From CAZKWG01 sp964615375 (GTDB lineage Bacteria; Myxococcota_A; UBA796; CAZKWG01), in contig CAZTOW010000036.1 of NCBI GenBank assembly GCA_964615375.1, positions 34,512-98,511 of the forward strand: 64,000 nucleotides of DNA. Reading direction: 5' to 3'. This document shows, piece after piece, positions 36,651 to 45,201 of the stretch (its first letter is position 1; each line of letters starts with the position of its first letter). The position numbers and the translations under genes are program-made. The notes under the pieces were generated by a model, which saw nothing but the letters and a program-made list of their open reading frames with translations, did no database searches and was not told the origin of the DNA.

Positions 36651-36744
36651 GCTTCGGCGTGCGTTCCTGGCACGCCTCTTGCTGTACGGGCATTCGGGGG
36701 TGAGCATGTCGCCGCCTCCACCGATGCCTGACCCTGAGGTGCTC

Positions 36745-37362
36745 ATGTCCCGCGCGCTGCTCTGCCTGTCGCTCCTCCTCACCCTCGCCTGCTCCAAGCC
36801 CGAGCCCGCCGCGCCCGCCGCGCCCGCCGCGCCCGCGCCGGCCCAGCCCGCCGCCGCCGATCACCAGGAGGCCCCGCTGCCCGTCGGGACCTGGTACTAC
36901 GACGTGCGCGAGCCAGGGGTCCAGTACAAGCTGGAGGTGAAGGAGACCTGGGCCCGCTTCAGCGCGCTCGGCGTGAAGACCGAGATCTGGGTGGAGGGCG
37001 AGCTTCGCCGGACCGACCACGAGAGCTTCCAGTTCGTCGTCACGCGCGACATCGGCAGCCAGCCGCCCTACGCCGTGGGGACACAGCTCTTCAAGGTGAG
37101 GTGGAGCGGCAGCGCCATCGTCGGCGAGAACACGGAGGCCAACGTGCTGGAGACCATGGGCGGGGCCGTCGCGCCGTTCACCCAGAGCCCGCCGCCACCC
37201 GCGGTCTTCGGCGGGAGCTGCGGCGACGGGGCGTGGAAGTGCGACGGCCAGAGCGTGCTGAAGTGTCAGGGCAAGACCTGGGTGCTGGCCGACACCTGCG
37301 ACCCGGAGCACCGCTGCGTGGAGGCCGGCGCCGAGGCTGTCTGCATGGACAACGAGGGCTGA
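36745..37362 (+). CDS. Lipoprotein of unknown function
   Basis: I place the start at ATG 36745, which gives a compact signal peptide with lipobox LTLAC. Upstream in-frame ATGs only add a polar extension. The 205-residue product has an Ala-Pro linker, a beta-rich domain beginning PVGTWYYDVREPGVQYKLEVKE, and a Cys-rich C-terminus (SCGDGAWKCDGQSVLKC, DTCDPEHRC) likely forming disulfides. The C-terminal Cys-module resembles those appended to other myxobacterial lipoproteins. No enzyme motif was seen. Confidence 0.8.
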   Translation: MSRALLCLSLLLTLACSKPEPAAPAAPAAPAPAQPAAADHQEAPLPVGTWYYDVREPGVQYKLEVKETWARFSALGVKTEIWVEGELRRTDHESFQFVVTRDIGSQPPYAVGTQLFKVRWSGSAIVGENTEANVLETMGGAVAPFTQSPPPPAVFGGSCGDGAWKCDGQSVLKCQGKTWVLADTCDPEHRCVEAGAEAVCMDNEG

Positions 37363-37386
37363 GCGAGCACGCGCGCGCATGCGCGC

Positions 37387-38424
37387 TCAACGACGGCGGC
37401 GGGCCCCGAGCGCGCAGAGCAGGGCGAGAAGACCCCAGGATCCGGCCGACCCGCCGCTGGCGCAGCCGCAGCCGCCCTCCTTGGGGGTCCCGGTCTCGGC
37501 GGGCTCGCCGGAGCTGTCCCCGGCGCCGGACTCGTCGACGCCGGTCTCGTCCTCGGAGGGGCCGGTGTCGCCGGTCTCCCCGGTCTCCTCGGCGTCGGTC
37601 CAGGGGTAGGTATAACCCAGGGTGGAGTCAAACACCGTGTCGGCGGCGACGCTCTGGGCCCAGGCCGCGTCCTCGGGGTCGGTCAGGGCGCCCGCGCCCA
37701 GGCCCTCGGGCGAGCGGCCCGTCATCGTCGCGTAGAACACGGCGGCGGCCAGGTAGGTCCCGAGCGTGGACGGATGTTGCCCGTCATCGGCGTAGAGCCG
37801 GTAGAAGCGGCTCTCCGGGGACAGCGGGTCCACGCCGCTCTCCACCTCGCGCTCCCAGGCGAGGGCGAACGCGGGGCCCACGGGCGCGATCCAGGCGGGC
37901 TCGGAGGCCCCGCTGGCCGCGTCGCGGTAGGCGGCGTAGCCGTCGGCCAGCCGGTCCTGCATGGCCTCGAAGTCGGCGTAGATCTCCGGGTTGTACTCGT
38001 CTCCCTCCCGGTAGCCCCAGGTGAGGAAGAAGAGGGTGCGCGCGCCGCGGGCCTCGGCGCAGGCGTCCAGGAAGACCGCCGAGTCCAGGCTCGCCTGGTA
38101 ATAGGGCTCGGTCTCGGGGAAGCCCGGGATCTGGGACTGATCCTGGAGGATCACCCAGCTCCAGGCGGGGCCGCTCTCCCCCAGCGCCAGCTCCCACTCC
38201 GTGCCCGCGCTCGCCACCCGCTCCTGGTGGTCGGGCAGCGCGAGCCCGCCCTCCGCCAGGCGCTGAACCTCCCCGTCCGCCCACTCGGGGTCGCCCTCCT
38301 GGAGCAGGGCCAGGGTGGCCTGGTCCAGCTCTCCGGCGAAGGTGAAGCTGTTGCCCAGGAAGAGGGCGCTCTCGGCGTAGGCCGGGGGAGACAGGGCGGG
38401 GAGGAGCAGGGCGAGGAGAGTCAT
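37387..38424 (-). CDS. SGNH-hydrolase-like secreted protein with MYXO-CTERM-like tail
   Basis: The 345-residue product has a cleavable signal peptide (…PAYA), then ALFLGNSFTFAG (block I with the nucleophile Ser in GNS), WVILQDQSQIPGFPETEP and the C-terminal Asp/His block YADDGQHPSTLGTYLAA. This matches DUF4886/SGNH hydrolases, which cleave esters on carbohydrates or lipids. An ETGETGDTG linker leads to GGCGCAS, a hydrophobic helix and ARRRR, the MYXO-CTERM pattern, so the mature enzyme is likely at the cell surface. It lies 20 bp after the remnant of an amidohydrolase gene. Confidence 0.88.
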   Translation of the reverse strand: MTLLALLLPALSPPAYAESALFLGNSFTFAGELDQATLALLQEGDPEWADGEVQRLAEGGLALPDHQERVASAGTEWELALGESGPAWSWVILQDQSQIPGFPETEPYYQASLDSAVFLDACAEARGARTLFFLTWGYREGDEYNPEIYADFEAMQDRLADGYAAYRDAASGASEPAWIAPVGPAFALAWEREVESGVDPLSPESRFYRLYADDGQHPSTLGTYLAAAVFYATMTGRSPEGLGAGALTDPEDAAWAQSVAADTVFDSTLGYTYPWTDAEETGETGDTGPSEDETGVDESGAGDSSGEPAETGTPKEGGCGCASGGSAGSWGLLALLCALGARRRR

Positions 38425-38443
38425 CGGACCAGGATAACGCGGG

Positions 38444-38548
38444 TCAGGGGCTCCCGTCCCCGTCCACCCAGGTCCTCTGTGCGCCGATCACATACAGAGC
38501 CAACCCATCCACCATGAGAGGATTCTCCCTCAGCACGACCCGATTCTG
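38444..38548 (-). pseudogene. 3' remnant of an amidohydrolase gene
   Basis: Read on the minus strand, this stretch gives about 34 codons ending in TGA, including VVLRENPLMVDGLALYV and QRTWVDGDGSP. These align in frame with the last residues of the intact amidohydrolase at 40534-42195 (LVALDRDPLTVDGLDLSEV, QRTWVDGEEVYRAE). The nucleotide match includes an exact 18-base run (38457-38474 against 40560-40577). The rest of the gene is missing. This is the C-terminal scar of a second copy. Confidence 0.8.
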
Positions 38549-38667
38549 CCGCCGTCTCGCGTCACAGAGAGGGCTTCGCCGCCGCTCGCGCACGTGCACC
38601 TCTCTTGACCCTTGACGTACCCCTCAGGAGCGGGCTTGTTGTTTGTTCTACCTTCCCCGAGAGCACC

Positions 38668-40488
38668 ATGCACAGACACCGCTCGCCGCTCCGCTCCCCC
38701 GCCCCCGTGGGCCTGAGCCTCTGGCTCCTGGCCTGCCAGCCCGACAAGGCCCCCGAGGAGACGGGCTCGCAGGAGACCGGGGACGGGGAGACCGGCGCGC
38801 CGGACAGCGGGGAGACCGGGCCCGGGGACACGGGCTCCACCGGAGAGACGGGCTCCACCGGGGAGAGCGGCGAGAGCGGCGAGAGCGGCGAGACCGGCGA
38901 CCCCCTGCGGGTGGACGCGGACGGGGACGGCCACGACAGCACGACGGACTGCGATGACGCCGACGCCACGCGCTACCCCGGGGCGGACGAGCTCTGCGAC
39001 GATGGGGTGGTCAACGACTGCGACGGAGACCCCACCGCCGCCTGGGAGGCCTGCGGGGCCAGCGAGCTGCGCTCCATCTCGACCGCGGACGTCCGCGTCC
39101 AGGGGAAGGCGGCCTCGCAGTTCCTGGGGATCGGGGTCAGCGATCCGGGTGACCTGGACGGCGACGGCCTCAGCGAGCTTGCCGTCGCCGCCTCGGGCAA
39201 CAGCGACGCGGCGAGCGTCGGCGGGGCCGTCCATGTCTTCCTGGGGTCCAGTCTCGCGGCGCTCAGCGGGACCATCGACAGCTCCAGCGCGGACCTCACC
39301 GTGACCGGCGCGCAGGATTGGGAGCAGATCGGGGAGCCGCTGGGGCGGGCGGACGACCTGGACGGCGACGGGCTCCGCGAGCTGCTGATCGGCGCGCCGA
39401 ACCACGCGGTCACGGCGGCCTATGACGGGGCGCTCTACGTGCTCTCCGGCGCGGACATGCTGGGCGCCCTGGGGGGCACGATGAGCGTCGAGGCGTCCAC
39501 CCACACGCTGCTGGCCGCCCACAGCGCGGATTACGCGGGGAGCGCGTTCGCCTCCACCGCGGACCTGGACGGCGACGGGCTCGCCGAGGTCTGGGTGGGG
39601 GCGCCCTACGAGGGGACGGACACCCGGCTGCGAGGGGGCTCGGTCTACTGGATGGGCGGCGGCGGCGTGATGGCCGACAGCGACGGCGAGCACTCGCTGT
39701 CCGACGCGGAGCTGACCATCTCGCAGGATCGCTCGGACGCCTTCTTCGGCTCGATGGTCGCGCGGGCCGGCGACCTGGACGGGGACGGGCTGGAGGAGCT
39801 CTGGGTGGGGGACCCGACGGCCACCCGCGACATCGGCTATCAGGGCGCGGCCCGGCTCTACCGGGGCGATTCGCTGGTCGCGGGCGGCGAGGCGTACTCG
39901 GCAGACGACCACGACATGGCCATCTGGGGGGAGCTCACCCTCAGCGCCATGGGCTCGAGCTTCGCGACCTTGGACCTGGACGGGGACGGGCTCGACGACG
40001 CGGCGATCGGCGCGAGCGGCGAGGGCGTGGGCGGCACGGAGCCGGGCCAGGTCTTCCTCCTGCTGAGCAGCGGGATGCTGGCCGGGGCCTCCGGGGAGGT
40101 CTCCGCCTCGGCCACCGACGCCCAGATCTCAGGGGTGGACGCGCTGGACAAGGTGGGGCAGTCGATGGCGGCTGCAGGCGACGTGGACGTGGACGGTCGG
40201 CCAGACCTGATCATCGGATCGACCAACGAGGGCTGTGGCTCGCTCTCCGGCGTGGCCTGGCTGGCGCTGGGCGGCGGGCTGCTGTACAGCCCCTCGGGCG
40301 CGATCGACATCGCCCACGCCGACGCGCAGTACTGCGGGACGCCGAGCGCGCGCGCCTCCATCGCGCTCACCGGCCCCAACGACATCAACGGCGATGGCGC
40401 GGACGACGTCGTGGTCCCGTCCTGGTCGGAGAGCTCGACCTACAGCTTCGCGGGCGAGGTCTCGATCTTCTGGGGTGGGGGGTGGTGA
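38668..40488 (+). CDS. FG-GAP repeat lipoprotein (paralogue of 21756)
   Basis: The 606-residue product (ATG 38668) has a signal peptide with lipobox LWLLAC, a long Glu/Ser/Thr/Gly linker (ETGSTGETGSTGESGES), one MopE-like motif (TTDCDDADATRYPGADELC) and seven Asp-loop blades (DPGDLDGDGLSELAVAA, DDLDGDGLRELLIGAP, DLDGDGLAEVWVGAP and similar). It likely forms a calcium-binding propeller on the outer surface. It lies between an intact amidohydrolase gene and the remnant of another, so it may have been inserted between, or replaced part of, a duplicated pair. Confidence 0.92.
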   Translation: MHRHRSPLRSPAPVGLSLWLLACQPDKAPEETGSQETGDGETGAPDSGETGPGDTGSTGETGSTGESGESGESGETGDPLRVDADGDGHDSTTDCDDADATRYPGADELCDDGVVNDCDGDPTAAWEACGASELRSISTADVRVQGKAASQFLGIGVSDPGDLDGDGLSELAVAASGNSDAASVGGAVHVFLGSSLAALSGTIDSSSADLTVTGAQDWEQIGEPLGRADDLDGDGLRELLIGAPNHAVTAAYDGALYVLSGADMLGALGGTMSVEASTHTLLAAHSADYAGSAFASTADLDGDGLAEVWVGAPYEGTDTRLRGGSVYWMGGGGVMADSDGEHSLSDAELTISQDRSDAFFGSMVARAGDLDGDGLEELWVGDPTATRDIGYQGAARLYRGDSLVAGGEAYSADDHDMAIWGELTLSAMGSSFATLDLDGDGLDDAAIGASGEGVGGTEPGQVFLLLSSGMLAGASGEVSASATDAQISGVDALDKVGQSMAAAGDVDVDGRPDLIIGSTNEGCGSLSGVAWLALGGGLLYSPSGAIDIAHADAQYCGTPSARASIALTGPNDINGDGADDVVVPSWSESSTYSFAGEVSIFWGGGW

Positions 40489-40533
40489 AGCAGGAGCCAT
40501 CGACGCGACCCGACGCCCGAGCTGGAGCGCGCC

Positions 40534-42195
40534 TCACTCCGCCCTGTACACCTCCTCCCCATCCACCCAGGTCCTCTGTACAGACACCTCCGACAGATCC
40601 AATCCATCCACCGTGAGTGGATCCCGGTCCAGCGCGACCAGATCCGCCCGCATCCCCACGGCGATGACCCCAATCTTGTCCTCCAGGAAGGCGGCCCGAG
40701 CCCCGGCGCGGGTGTAGGCCACCAGCATCTGCTCGACCGTCAGCGCCTGCTCGGGGTTCAGGGTGTCGCCCTGGGGGTCGGCGGGGTCGCGCCGGGTGAC
40801 GGCGACCTCGATGGCCTCCCAGGGGTTCATGCTGGAGACGCTCCAGTCGCTGCCGGCGACGAGGGTGGCGCCGCTCGCGGCCAGATCGCCGAAGGGGTAG
40901 AGGCGGGGGGCGCGATCCTCGCCGATGACGGGGATGGTCAGCTCGGTGATGTAGGGGTCGGGCCAGGCCCAGAGCGCCTGGATGTCCGGGTAGACGCCGA
41001 GCTCGGCGAAGCGAGGGGCGTCGGCGGCGTCGATGAGCTCGACGTGGGCCAGCAGGGGGCGCCGGTCGGTCTCGCCGCGGGTCCGGGCCAGGGCCTCCAG
41101 CCCGTCCAGCGCCTGCCGCACGGCGGCGTCGCCGATGACGTGGGCGTGGATCTGGTAGCCCTCGCCGTCGAAAGCCTCCAGCAGATCGATGAGGGTGGCG
41201 AAGTCGAAGGCGGGCTCGCCGTTGGTGCCGTCCAGGTAGGGCTCCAGCAGGTAGCCGGTCTGGGACTCCAGCACGCCGTCCAGGTAGAACTTGGCGGCGT
41301 TGACCTGCACGCGCTCGCCGGTGTACGCCGCGCGGAGCGCGTTGGCGGCGTCGATCTGCTCGGCGCCCTGCTCCGGATCGACCTCCACCGCGCAGCGCAC
41401 GCGGCCGGTGAGCCTGCCCGCGTCGGCCGCGCGCTGGTAGCCCTCCAACATCCAGTCCTCGCAGATGGGGTCGATGAAGGTGGTGAGGCCGACCGAGCGC
41501 GCCTCGGCCAGGGCCATCTCCAGCCCGTCGTCCACCTGCTCCTGGGACCAGGGGGGCACCAGGTCGCCGACCAGGGCCATGGCGTCCTCGCGCAGGATGC
41601 CGGTGGGCTCGCCGGCGGCGTCACGGACGATCTCGCCGCCCTCGGGGTCGGGGGTGTAGGCGTCGATGCCCGCCTCTTCCAGGGCCAGGGTGTTGACCCA
41701 GGCGCTGTGGCTGTCGGCGGACTCCATGTAGGCCGGGCGGTCGGGCACGGCCTGGTCCAGCAGCTCGGCGTCCAGCATGCCCTCGAAGATGCTGGCGTCC
41801 CAGCCGACCCCGCGCACCCAGGTCTCGTCGGGGCGGTCCTCGGCGGTCTCGCCGATGATGGCGACCAGCTCGTCCAGCGAGGTGGCGGCGTAGAGATCGG
41901 CGTCCAGGAGCTGCGTGCCGCTCCAGATCAGGTGGGTGTGGGCGTCCACGAAGCCCGGCAGCAGGGGCGCTCCCTTCAGCGAGACCACCCGCGTCTCCGG
42001 TCCGACCACGGCCTCGGCCTCCTCGGCGGTGCCCACCAGCACGATCTCGCCCCCGCGCACCGCCACGGCCTCCGCGCGCGTGCCGGCCTCGTCCATCGTG
42101 TAGACGAGGGCGTCGGTGATGACGAGATCGGCGTCCGTGGCCTTCTGGCGGTCGCAGGCGCCCAGCGTGAGCAGCAGCAGGGAGGGGGAGATCAT
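40534..42195 (-). CDS. Secreted lipoprotein amidohydrolase (YtcJ/Amidohydro_3 family)
   Basis: The 553-residue product has lipobox LTLGAC and then a complete amidohydrolase: N-terminal beta domain (TDALVYTMDEAGT), metal motif GFVDAHTHL, a catalytic Lys region AKFYLDGVLESQTGYLL, QIHAHVIGDAAVRQAL, LAHVELID and GSDWSVSSMNPWEAI. YtcJ-like enzymes hydrolyse amides or formamide derivatives of unknown physiology. This one would act in the periplasm or at the surface because of the lipid anchor. A 3' fragment of a second copy lies at 38444-38548. Confidence 0.92.
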   Translation of the reverse strand: MISPSLLLLTLGACDRQKATDADLVITDALVYTMDEAGTRAEAVAVRGGEIVLVGTAEEAEAVVGPETRVVSLKGAPLLPGFVDAHTHLIWSGTQLLDADLYAATSLDELVAIIGETAEDRPDETWVRGVGWDASIFEGMLDAELLDQAVPDRPAYMESADSHSAWVNTLALEEAGIDAYTPDPEGGEIVRDAAGEPTGILREDAMALVGDLVPPWSQEQVDDGLEMALAEARSVGLTTFIDPICEDWMLEGYQRAADAGRLTGRVRCAVEVDPEQGAEQIDAANALRAAYTGERVQVNAAKFYLDGVLESQTGYLLEPYLDGTNGEPAFDFATLIDLLEAFDGEGYQIHAHVIGDAAVRQALDGLEALARTRGETDRRPLLAHVELIDAADAPRFAELGVYPDIQALWAWPDPYITELTIPVIGEDRAPRLYPFGDLAASGATLVAGSDWSVSSMNPWEAIEVAVTRRDPADPQGDTLNPEQALTVEQMLVAYTRAGARAAFLEDKIGVIAVGMRADLVALDRDPLTVDGLDLSEVSVQRTWVDGEEVYRAE

Positions 42196-42241
42196 CGGCC
42201 CAGCCTACACCCGCGCGTTATCTCTGGGGAAGGAGCCCCCC

Positions 42242-42556
42242 ATGCAGAGCGCCCCCCCGAAGTGGAAGACCCTCGTGCTGGTCTGCGACAACCAGCGCCC
42301 GCCCGACGCCCCCAAGCCGAGCTGCCGCCCCCAGGGCGGAGGCGAGCTGCGCGAGTGGCTGAAGGCCGAGCTGAAGCGCGAGGGCCTGTGGGGTCAGGTG
42401 CGCGTGCTGAGCACGAGCTGCCTGGACATCTGCACGAAGGGCGTGACCGTGGCCCTGGACGGCGGGGCCGAGCGCCTGGTGGTGGACCCCCAGGAGGACC
42501 GGGAGGCGCTCCTGGCGCGGATCCGGGAGAGCGTGGCGGGGCCCTCGCCCGCGTGA
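42242..42556 (+). CDS. Thioredoxin-like [2Fe-2S] ferredoxin
   Basis: The 104-residue protein has the four ligand Cys in the thioredoxin-like ferredoxin pattern: VCDNQRPPDAPKPSC, then STSCLDICTKGVTV. It carries electrons in the cytosol; the partner is unknown. The ATG at 42242 is preceded by AAGGAG. Its stop overlaps the start of the downstream lipoprotein (GTGA), although a soluble ferredoxin and a secreted hydrolase make an unexpected pair. Confidence 0.88.
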   Translation: MQSAPPKWKTLVLVCDNQRPPDAPKPSCRPQGGGELREWLKAELKREGLWGQVRVLSTSCLDICTKGVTVALDGGAERLVVDPQEDREALLARIRESVAGPSPA

Positions 42557-44133
42557 TCCTCCCCCTCCTTCTCGCCTGCGCCGAGCCCGACGACGGCTTC
42601 ACCCACGGGTCCGGCCAGGAGACGGTCTGCGGACCCGGCTCCTGCGCGGGCTGCTGCACCGAGGACGGGGAGTGCGTGTTCGCGTCGGAGGACCAGACCT
42701 GCGGGGACGACGGCTACGCATGCGGCGACTGCAGCGCGAGCGGGACCACCTGCCAGGACGACGTCTGCGTCAACGACGCGCGCACGGAGCTGGGCATGGT
42801 GGACGATTCGACGCTGCACGTCCTGGACGACGCCGACGCCGAGCGCCTGCGCCACGAGCTCATCGAGCAGATCTGGGGCGAGGCCGGCTTCCCCGAGGAC
42901 GCCCGCCCCGACGACGTGGAGGAGGACGTGAGCCCGCCCATCCCCACCGACGCGGCGCGCACGGATCGCCTCACGGTGGACATGGGCGACGGCTACGTCT
43001 CGCTGGTCTACGTCTTCTATCCGGCCGTCCCCAGCGGAGCGCTGGCCATCGTCCACCAGGGCCACTCCCCCACCCTGGACGTGAGCGGCGTGGACCTGGC
43101 CATCGGCTGGCTGCTGGACCGCGGGGCGGTGGTGCTGGCCCACTACATGCCGCTGCAGGGCGAGTACACCGGCCCCGCCGGGAGCCACGACGAGCTCTTC
43201 TGGGAGGCCGAGGACAGCGGGGACTGCTCGCCGATGGCCCTCTTCCTCACGCCGGTCGCCGCCAGCCTGGGCTGGGCGCTGGACAACCTGGACGTGGACG
43301 AGGTGATGATGACCGGGGTCTCCGGCGGCGGCTGGACCACCACCGTCTACGCCGCCCTGGACCCCCGCGTGCGCTGGAGCCTGCCCGTGGCGGGCTCGCT
43401 GCCGCTCTACCTGCGCGAGGAGTCGGACCTGGGCGACATGGAGCAGTACTACCGCCCGTTCTACAGTGTGGGTGGATATCTCGATCTGTATGTGTTGGGT
43501 GGTTGGGGTGAAGATCGTGAACAGATACAGATCCTGAACCGTTACGACTCCTGCTGCTTCTGGGGCGAGCGCTACCAGGACTACGCCGCCGAGGTCGAGG
43601 CGCGCGCCGCCGAGCTGGACGCCGGCCGCTGGCGCTTCTTCCTGGACGAGAGCCACACGGGCCACGAGATCTCCGAGCACGCGCTCGAGGCCGCCTTCGG
43701 GCCGCTGATGGACGACGAAGGCGTGGAGATCGTGGATGACCTCGCGCCGGCCTGGGGGGCCTTCGCCGCGGAGGGGGACTGGAGCGCCGAGAGCGGCTGG
43801 GGCTTCGACGCCGAGCTGCTCCAGGCCCCGGCGGGCTCGGGCGCCAGCGCCGCGACCTGGAGCTTCTCCGTCTCGCCGGGCACCTGGGAGGTCTACGCCA
43901 CCTGGACCGCCAGCGAGGACCACGCCTCGGACGCGCCCTACACGCTGTCCGGCGACGAGGACCAGCAGGTGAGCGCCGACCAGCGCCGCGAGCCCGCCGA
44001 CCTCGAGGCCAACGGCGTGACCTGGGCCCTCCTGGGCGCGGTGCAGACCTCCGACGGGGCGCTGACCGTCAGGCTCACCGACGCGGCGGACGGAGCGGTG
44101 ATCGCCGACGCGATCCGGGTGTCGCCGCGCTGA
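42553..44133 (+). CDS. Lipoprotein alpha/beta hydrolase with golvesin-like C-terminal domain
   Basis: GTG 42553 overlaps the ferredoxin stop and gives a minimal lipoprotein signal (MILPLLLAC). A Cys-rich module follows (residues 25-75, CGPGSCAGCCTEDGEC), then an alpha/beta hydrolase domain (about 110-390) with nucleophile motif GVSGGGWTT and a late His (DESHTGHEIS). The C-terminal 130 residues match golvesin/xly-type domains (GTWEVYATWTASEDHASDAPYTL, WALLGAV, VIADAIRVSP). It is probably a surface esterase or deacetylase with a carbohydrate- or matrix-binding module. A patch at about 43460-43550 has markedly different codon use. Confidence 0.88.
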   Translation: MILPLLLACAEPDDGFTHGSGQETVCGPGSCAGCCTEDGECVFASEDQTCGDDGYACGDCSASGTTCQDDVCVNDARTELGMVDDSTLHVLDDADAERLRHELIEQIWGEAGFPEDARPDDVEEDVSPPIPTDAARTDRLTVDMGDGYVSLVYVFYPAVPSGALAIVHQGHSPTLDVSGVDLAIGWLLDRGAVVLAHYMPLQGEYTGPAGSHDELFWEAEDSGDCSPMALFLTPVAASLGWALDNLDVDEVMMTGVSGGGWTTTVYAALDPRVRWSLPVAGSLPLYLREESDLGDMEQYYRPFYSVGGYLDLYVLGGWGEDREQIQILNRYDSCCFWGERYQDYAAEVEARAAELDAGRWRFFLDESHTGHEISEHALEAAFGPLMDDEGVEIVDDLAPAWGAFAAEGDWSAESGWGFDAELLQAPAGSGASAATWSFSVSPGTWEVYATWTASEDHASDAPYTLSGDEDQQVSADQRREPADLEANGVTWALLGAVQTSDGALTVRLTDAADGAVIADAIRVSPR

Positions 44134-44137
44134 GCGC

Positions 44138-45151
44138 TCACCGCAAGGCCAGCAGCACCCCGAACACGATCAGCCCCGCCAGCACGAAGGCCCCCAGCGG
44201 GAAGCCCCAGCGCAGCAGCAGGCGCGCGGTGAGGGCCGGGCCCTCGGGCGAGCCCTCCGGCGGGTCGGCCACCGCGTCCGGGTCCCCCTCCAACGCCCCG
44301 CCCTCCCGCAGCAGGCGCTGGCGCTCGGTCGAGGGCCCCTGGAAGGCCAGCCAGAACACCGCGGGCGGGCGGTCGTCGGCCAGACCGGAGAAGGAGGCGA
44401 TGCGCGTGGCCAGCTTGCAGAAGCTGCAGGTGACGACCGGCTCCATCCCCGTCACGGGCAGGGGCGCACCGCAGCCGGGGCAGGAGTAGCCGCCGGAGCC
44501 CGTGAGCCCGCGGGTCGCGCTGATCTGTGGCCCCGGCCCGGCGAAGAGGGCGCGCACCGGAGCATAGAGGCGCCGCGCCAGCACGGGCAGGCGCCCCTCC
44601 CGGGTCTGTCCGCAGCGCGTACACCGCGCGTCCACCCGCTCCCCGCTGACCGTCAAGCCGAGCGGCTCCCCGCAGGCGCACAGCGGTCGGCCCGGGTGGA
44701 CCCGCAGCTCCAGCGAGCGCTGCAGCACGCTCGCCCCCTGCCGCACCTCGCCGCTCAGCGCGTGCGTGGCCCAGACCCGGTAGAGCCCCAGCTCGCGGTA
44801 GGGGTTCTCGGCGGAGATGCTCACGTCTGCGTGGCGGCTGCGCCCCTCGGGCTCCGGGCCGCAGAGGTCCGCCACGTCGTGGGCGAAGCCCAGGCCCTCC
44901 GCCCAGGAGTCCACGTCGAAGGCCTGCTCCAGCCCGCAGCGCGCGCAGCGCACCGTCCCGTCCAGGTCCAGGCCGTCCAGCGGCGCCATGTGCCCGCAGC
45001 CCCGGCACTGGAAGCGGCAGCGCAGCCCCACCAGCGAGAGCCCCTCGGGGAGCCCTCCGCGCGCGGCCCGCCGGTCGAGCGGGCTCTCGCAGACCCCGCA
45101 GGTGCGGGCGTCGGGCTGGGCGAAGGCGCCGCAGGCGCCACAGAGATCCAT
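44138..45151 (-). CDS. Zinc-ribbon membrane protein
   Basis: The 337-residue protein contains four CxxC…CxxC ribbons: near residue 4 (CGACG…CGVC), 49-73 (CRGC…CARC), about 160-183 (CACG…CTRC) and about 228-250 (CPGC…CSFC). It ends with one transmembrane helix (FVLAGLIVFGVLLAL). The ribbons lie in the cytosol, and the arrangement recalls zinc-ribbon membrane proteins that sense or scaffold. It is divergent from the decapeptide-repeat gene with only 50 bp between starts. Function unknown. Confidence 0.85.
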   Translation of the reverse strand: MDLCGACGAFAQPDARTCGVCESPLDRRAARGGLPEGLSLVGLRCRFQCRGCGHMAPLDGLDLDGTVRCARCGLEQAFDVDSWAEGLGFAHDVADLCGPEPEGRSRHADVSISAENPYRELGLYRVWATHALSGEVRQGASVLQRSLELRVHPGRPLCACGEPLGLTVSGERVDARCTRCGQTREGRLPVLARRLYAPVRALFAGPGPQISATRGLTGSGGYSCPGCGAPLPVTGMEPVVTCSFCKLATRIASFSGLADDRPPAVFWLAFQGPSTERQRLLREGGALEGDPDAVADPPEGSPEGPALTARLLLRWGFPLGAFVLAGLIVFGVLLALR

Positions 45152-45201
45152 GGTCCACTCCTGGCAGGAGAGGGTATGCTTGGTACCCCTGGGAGGTCAA
45201 C

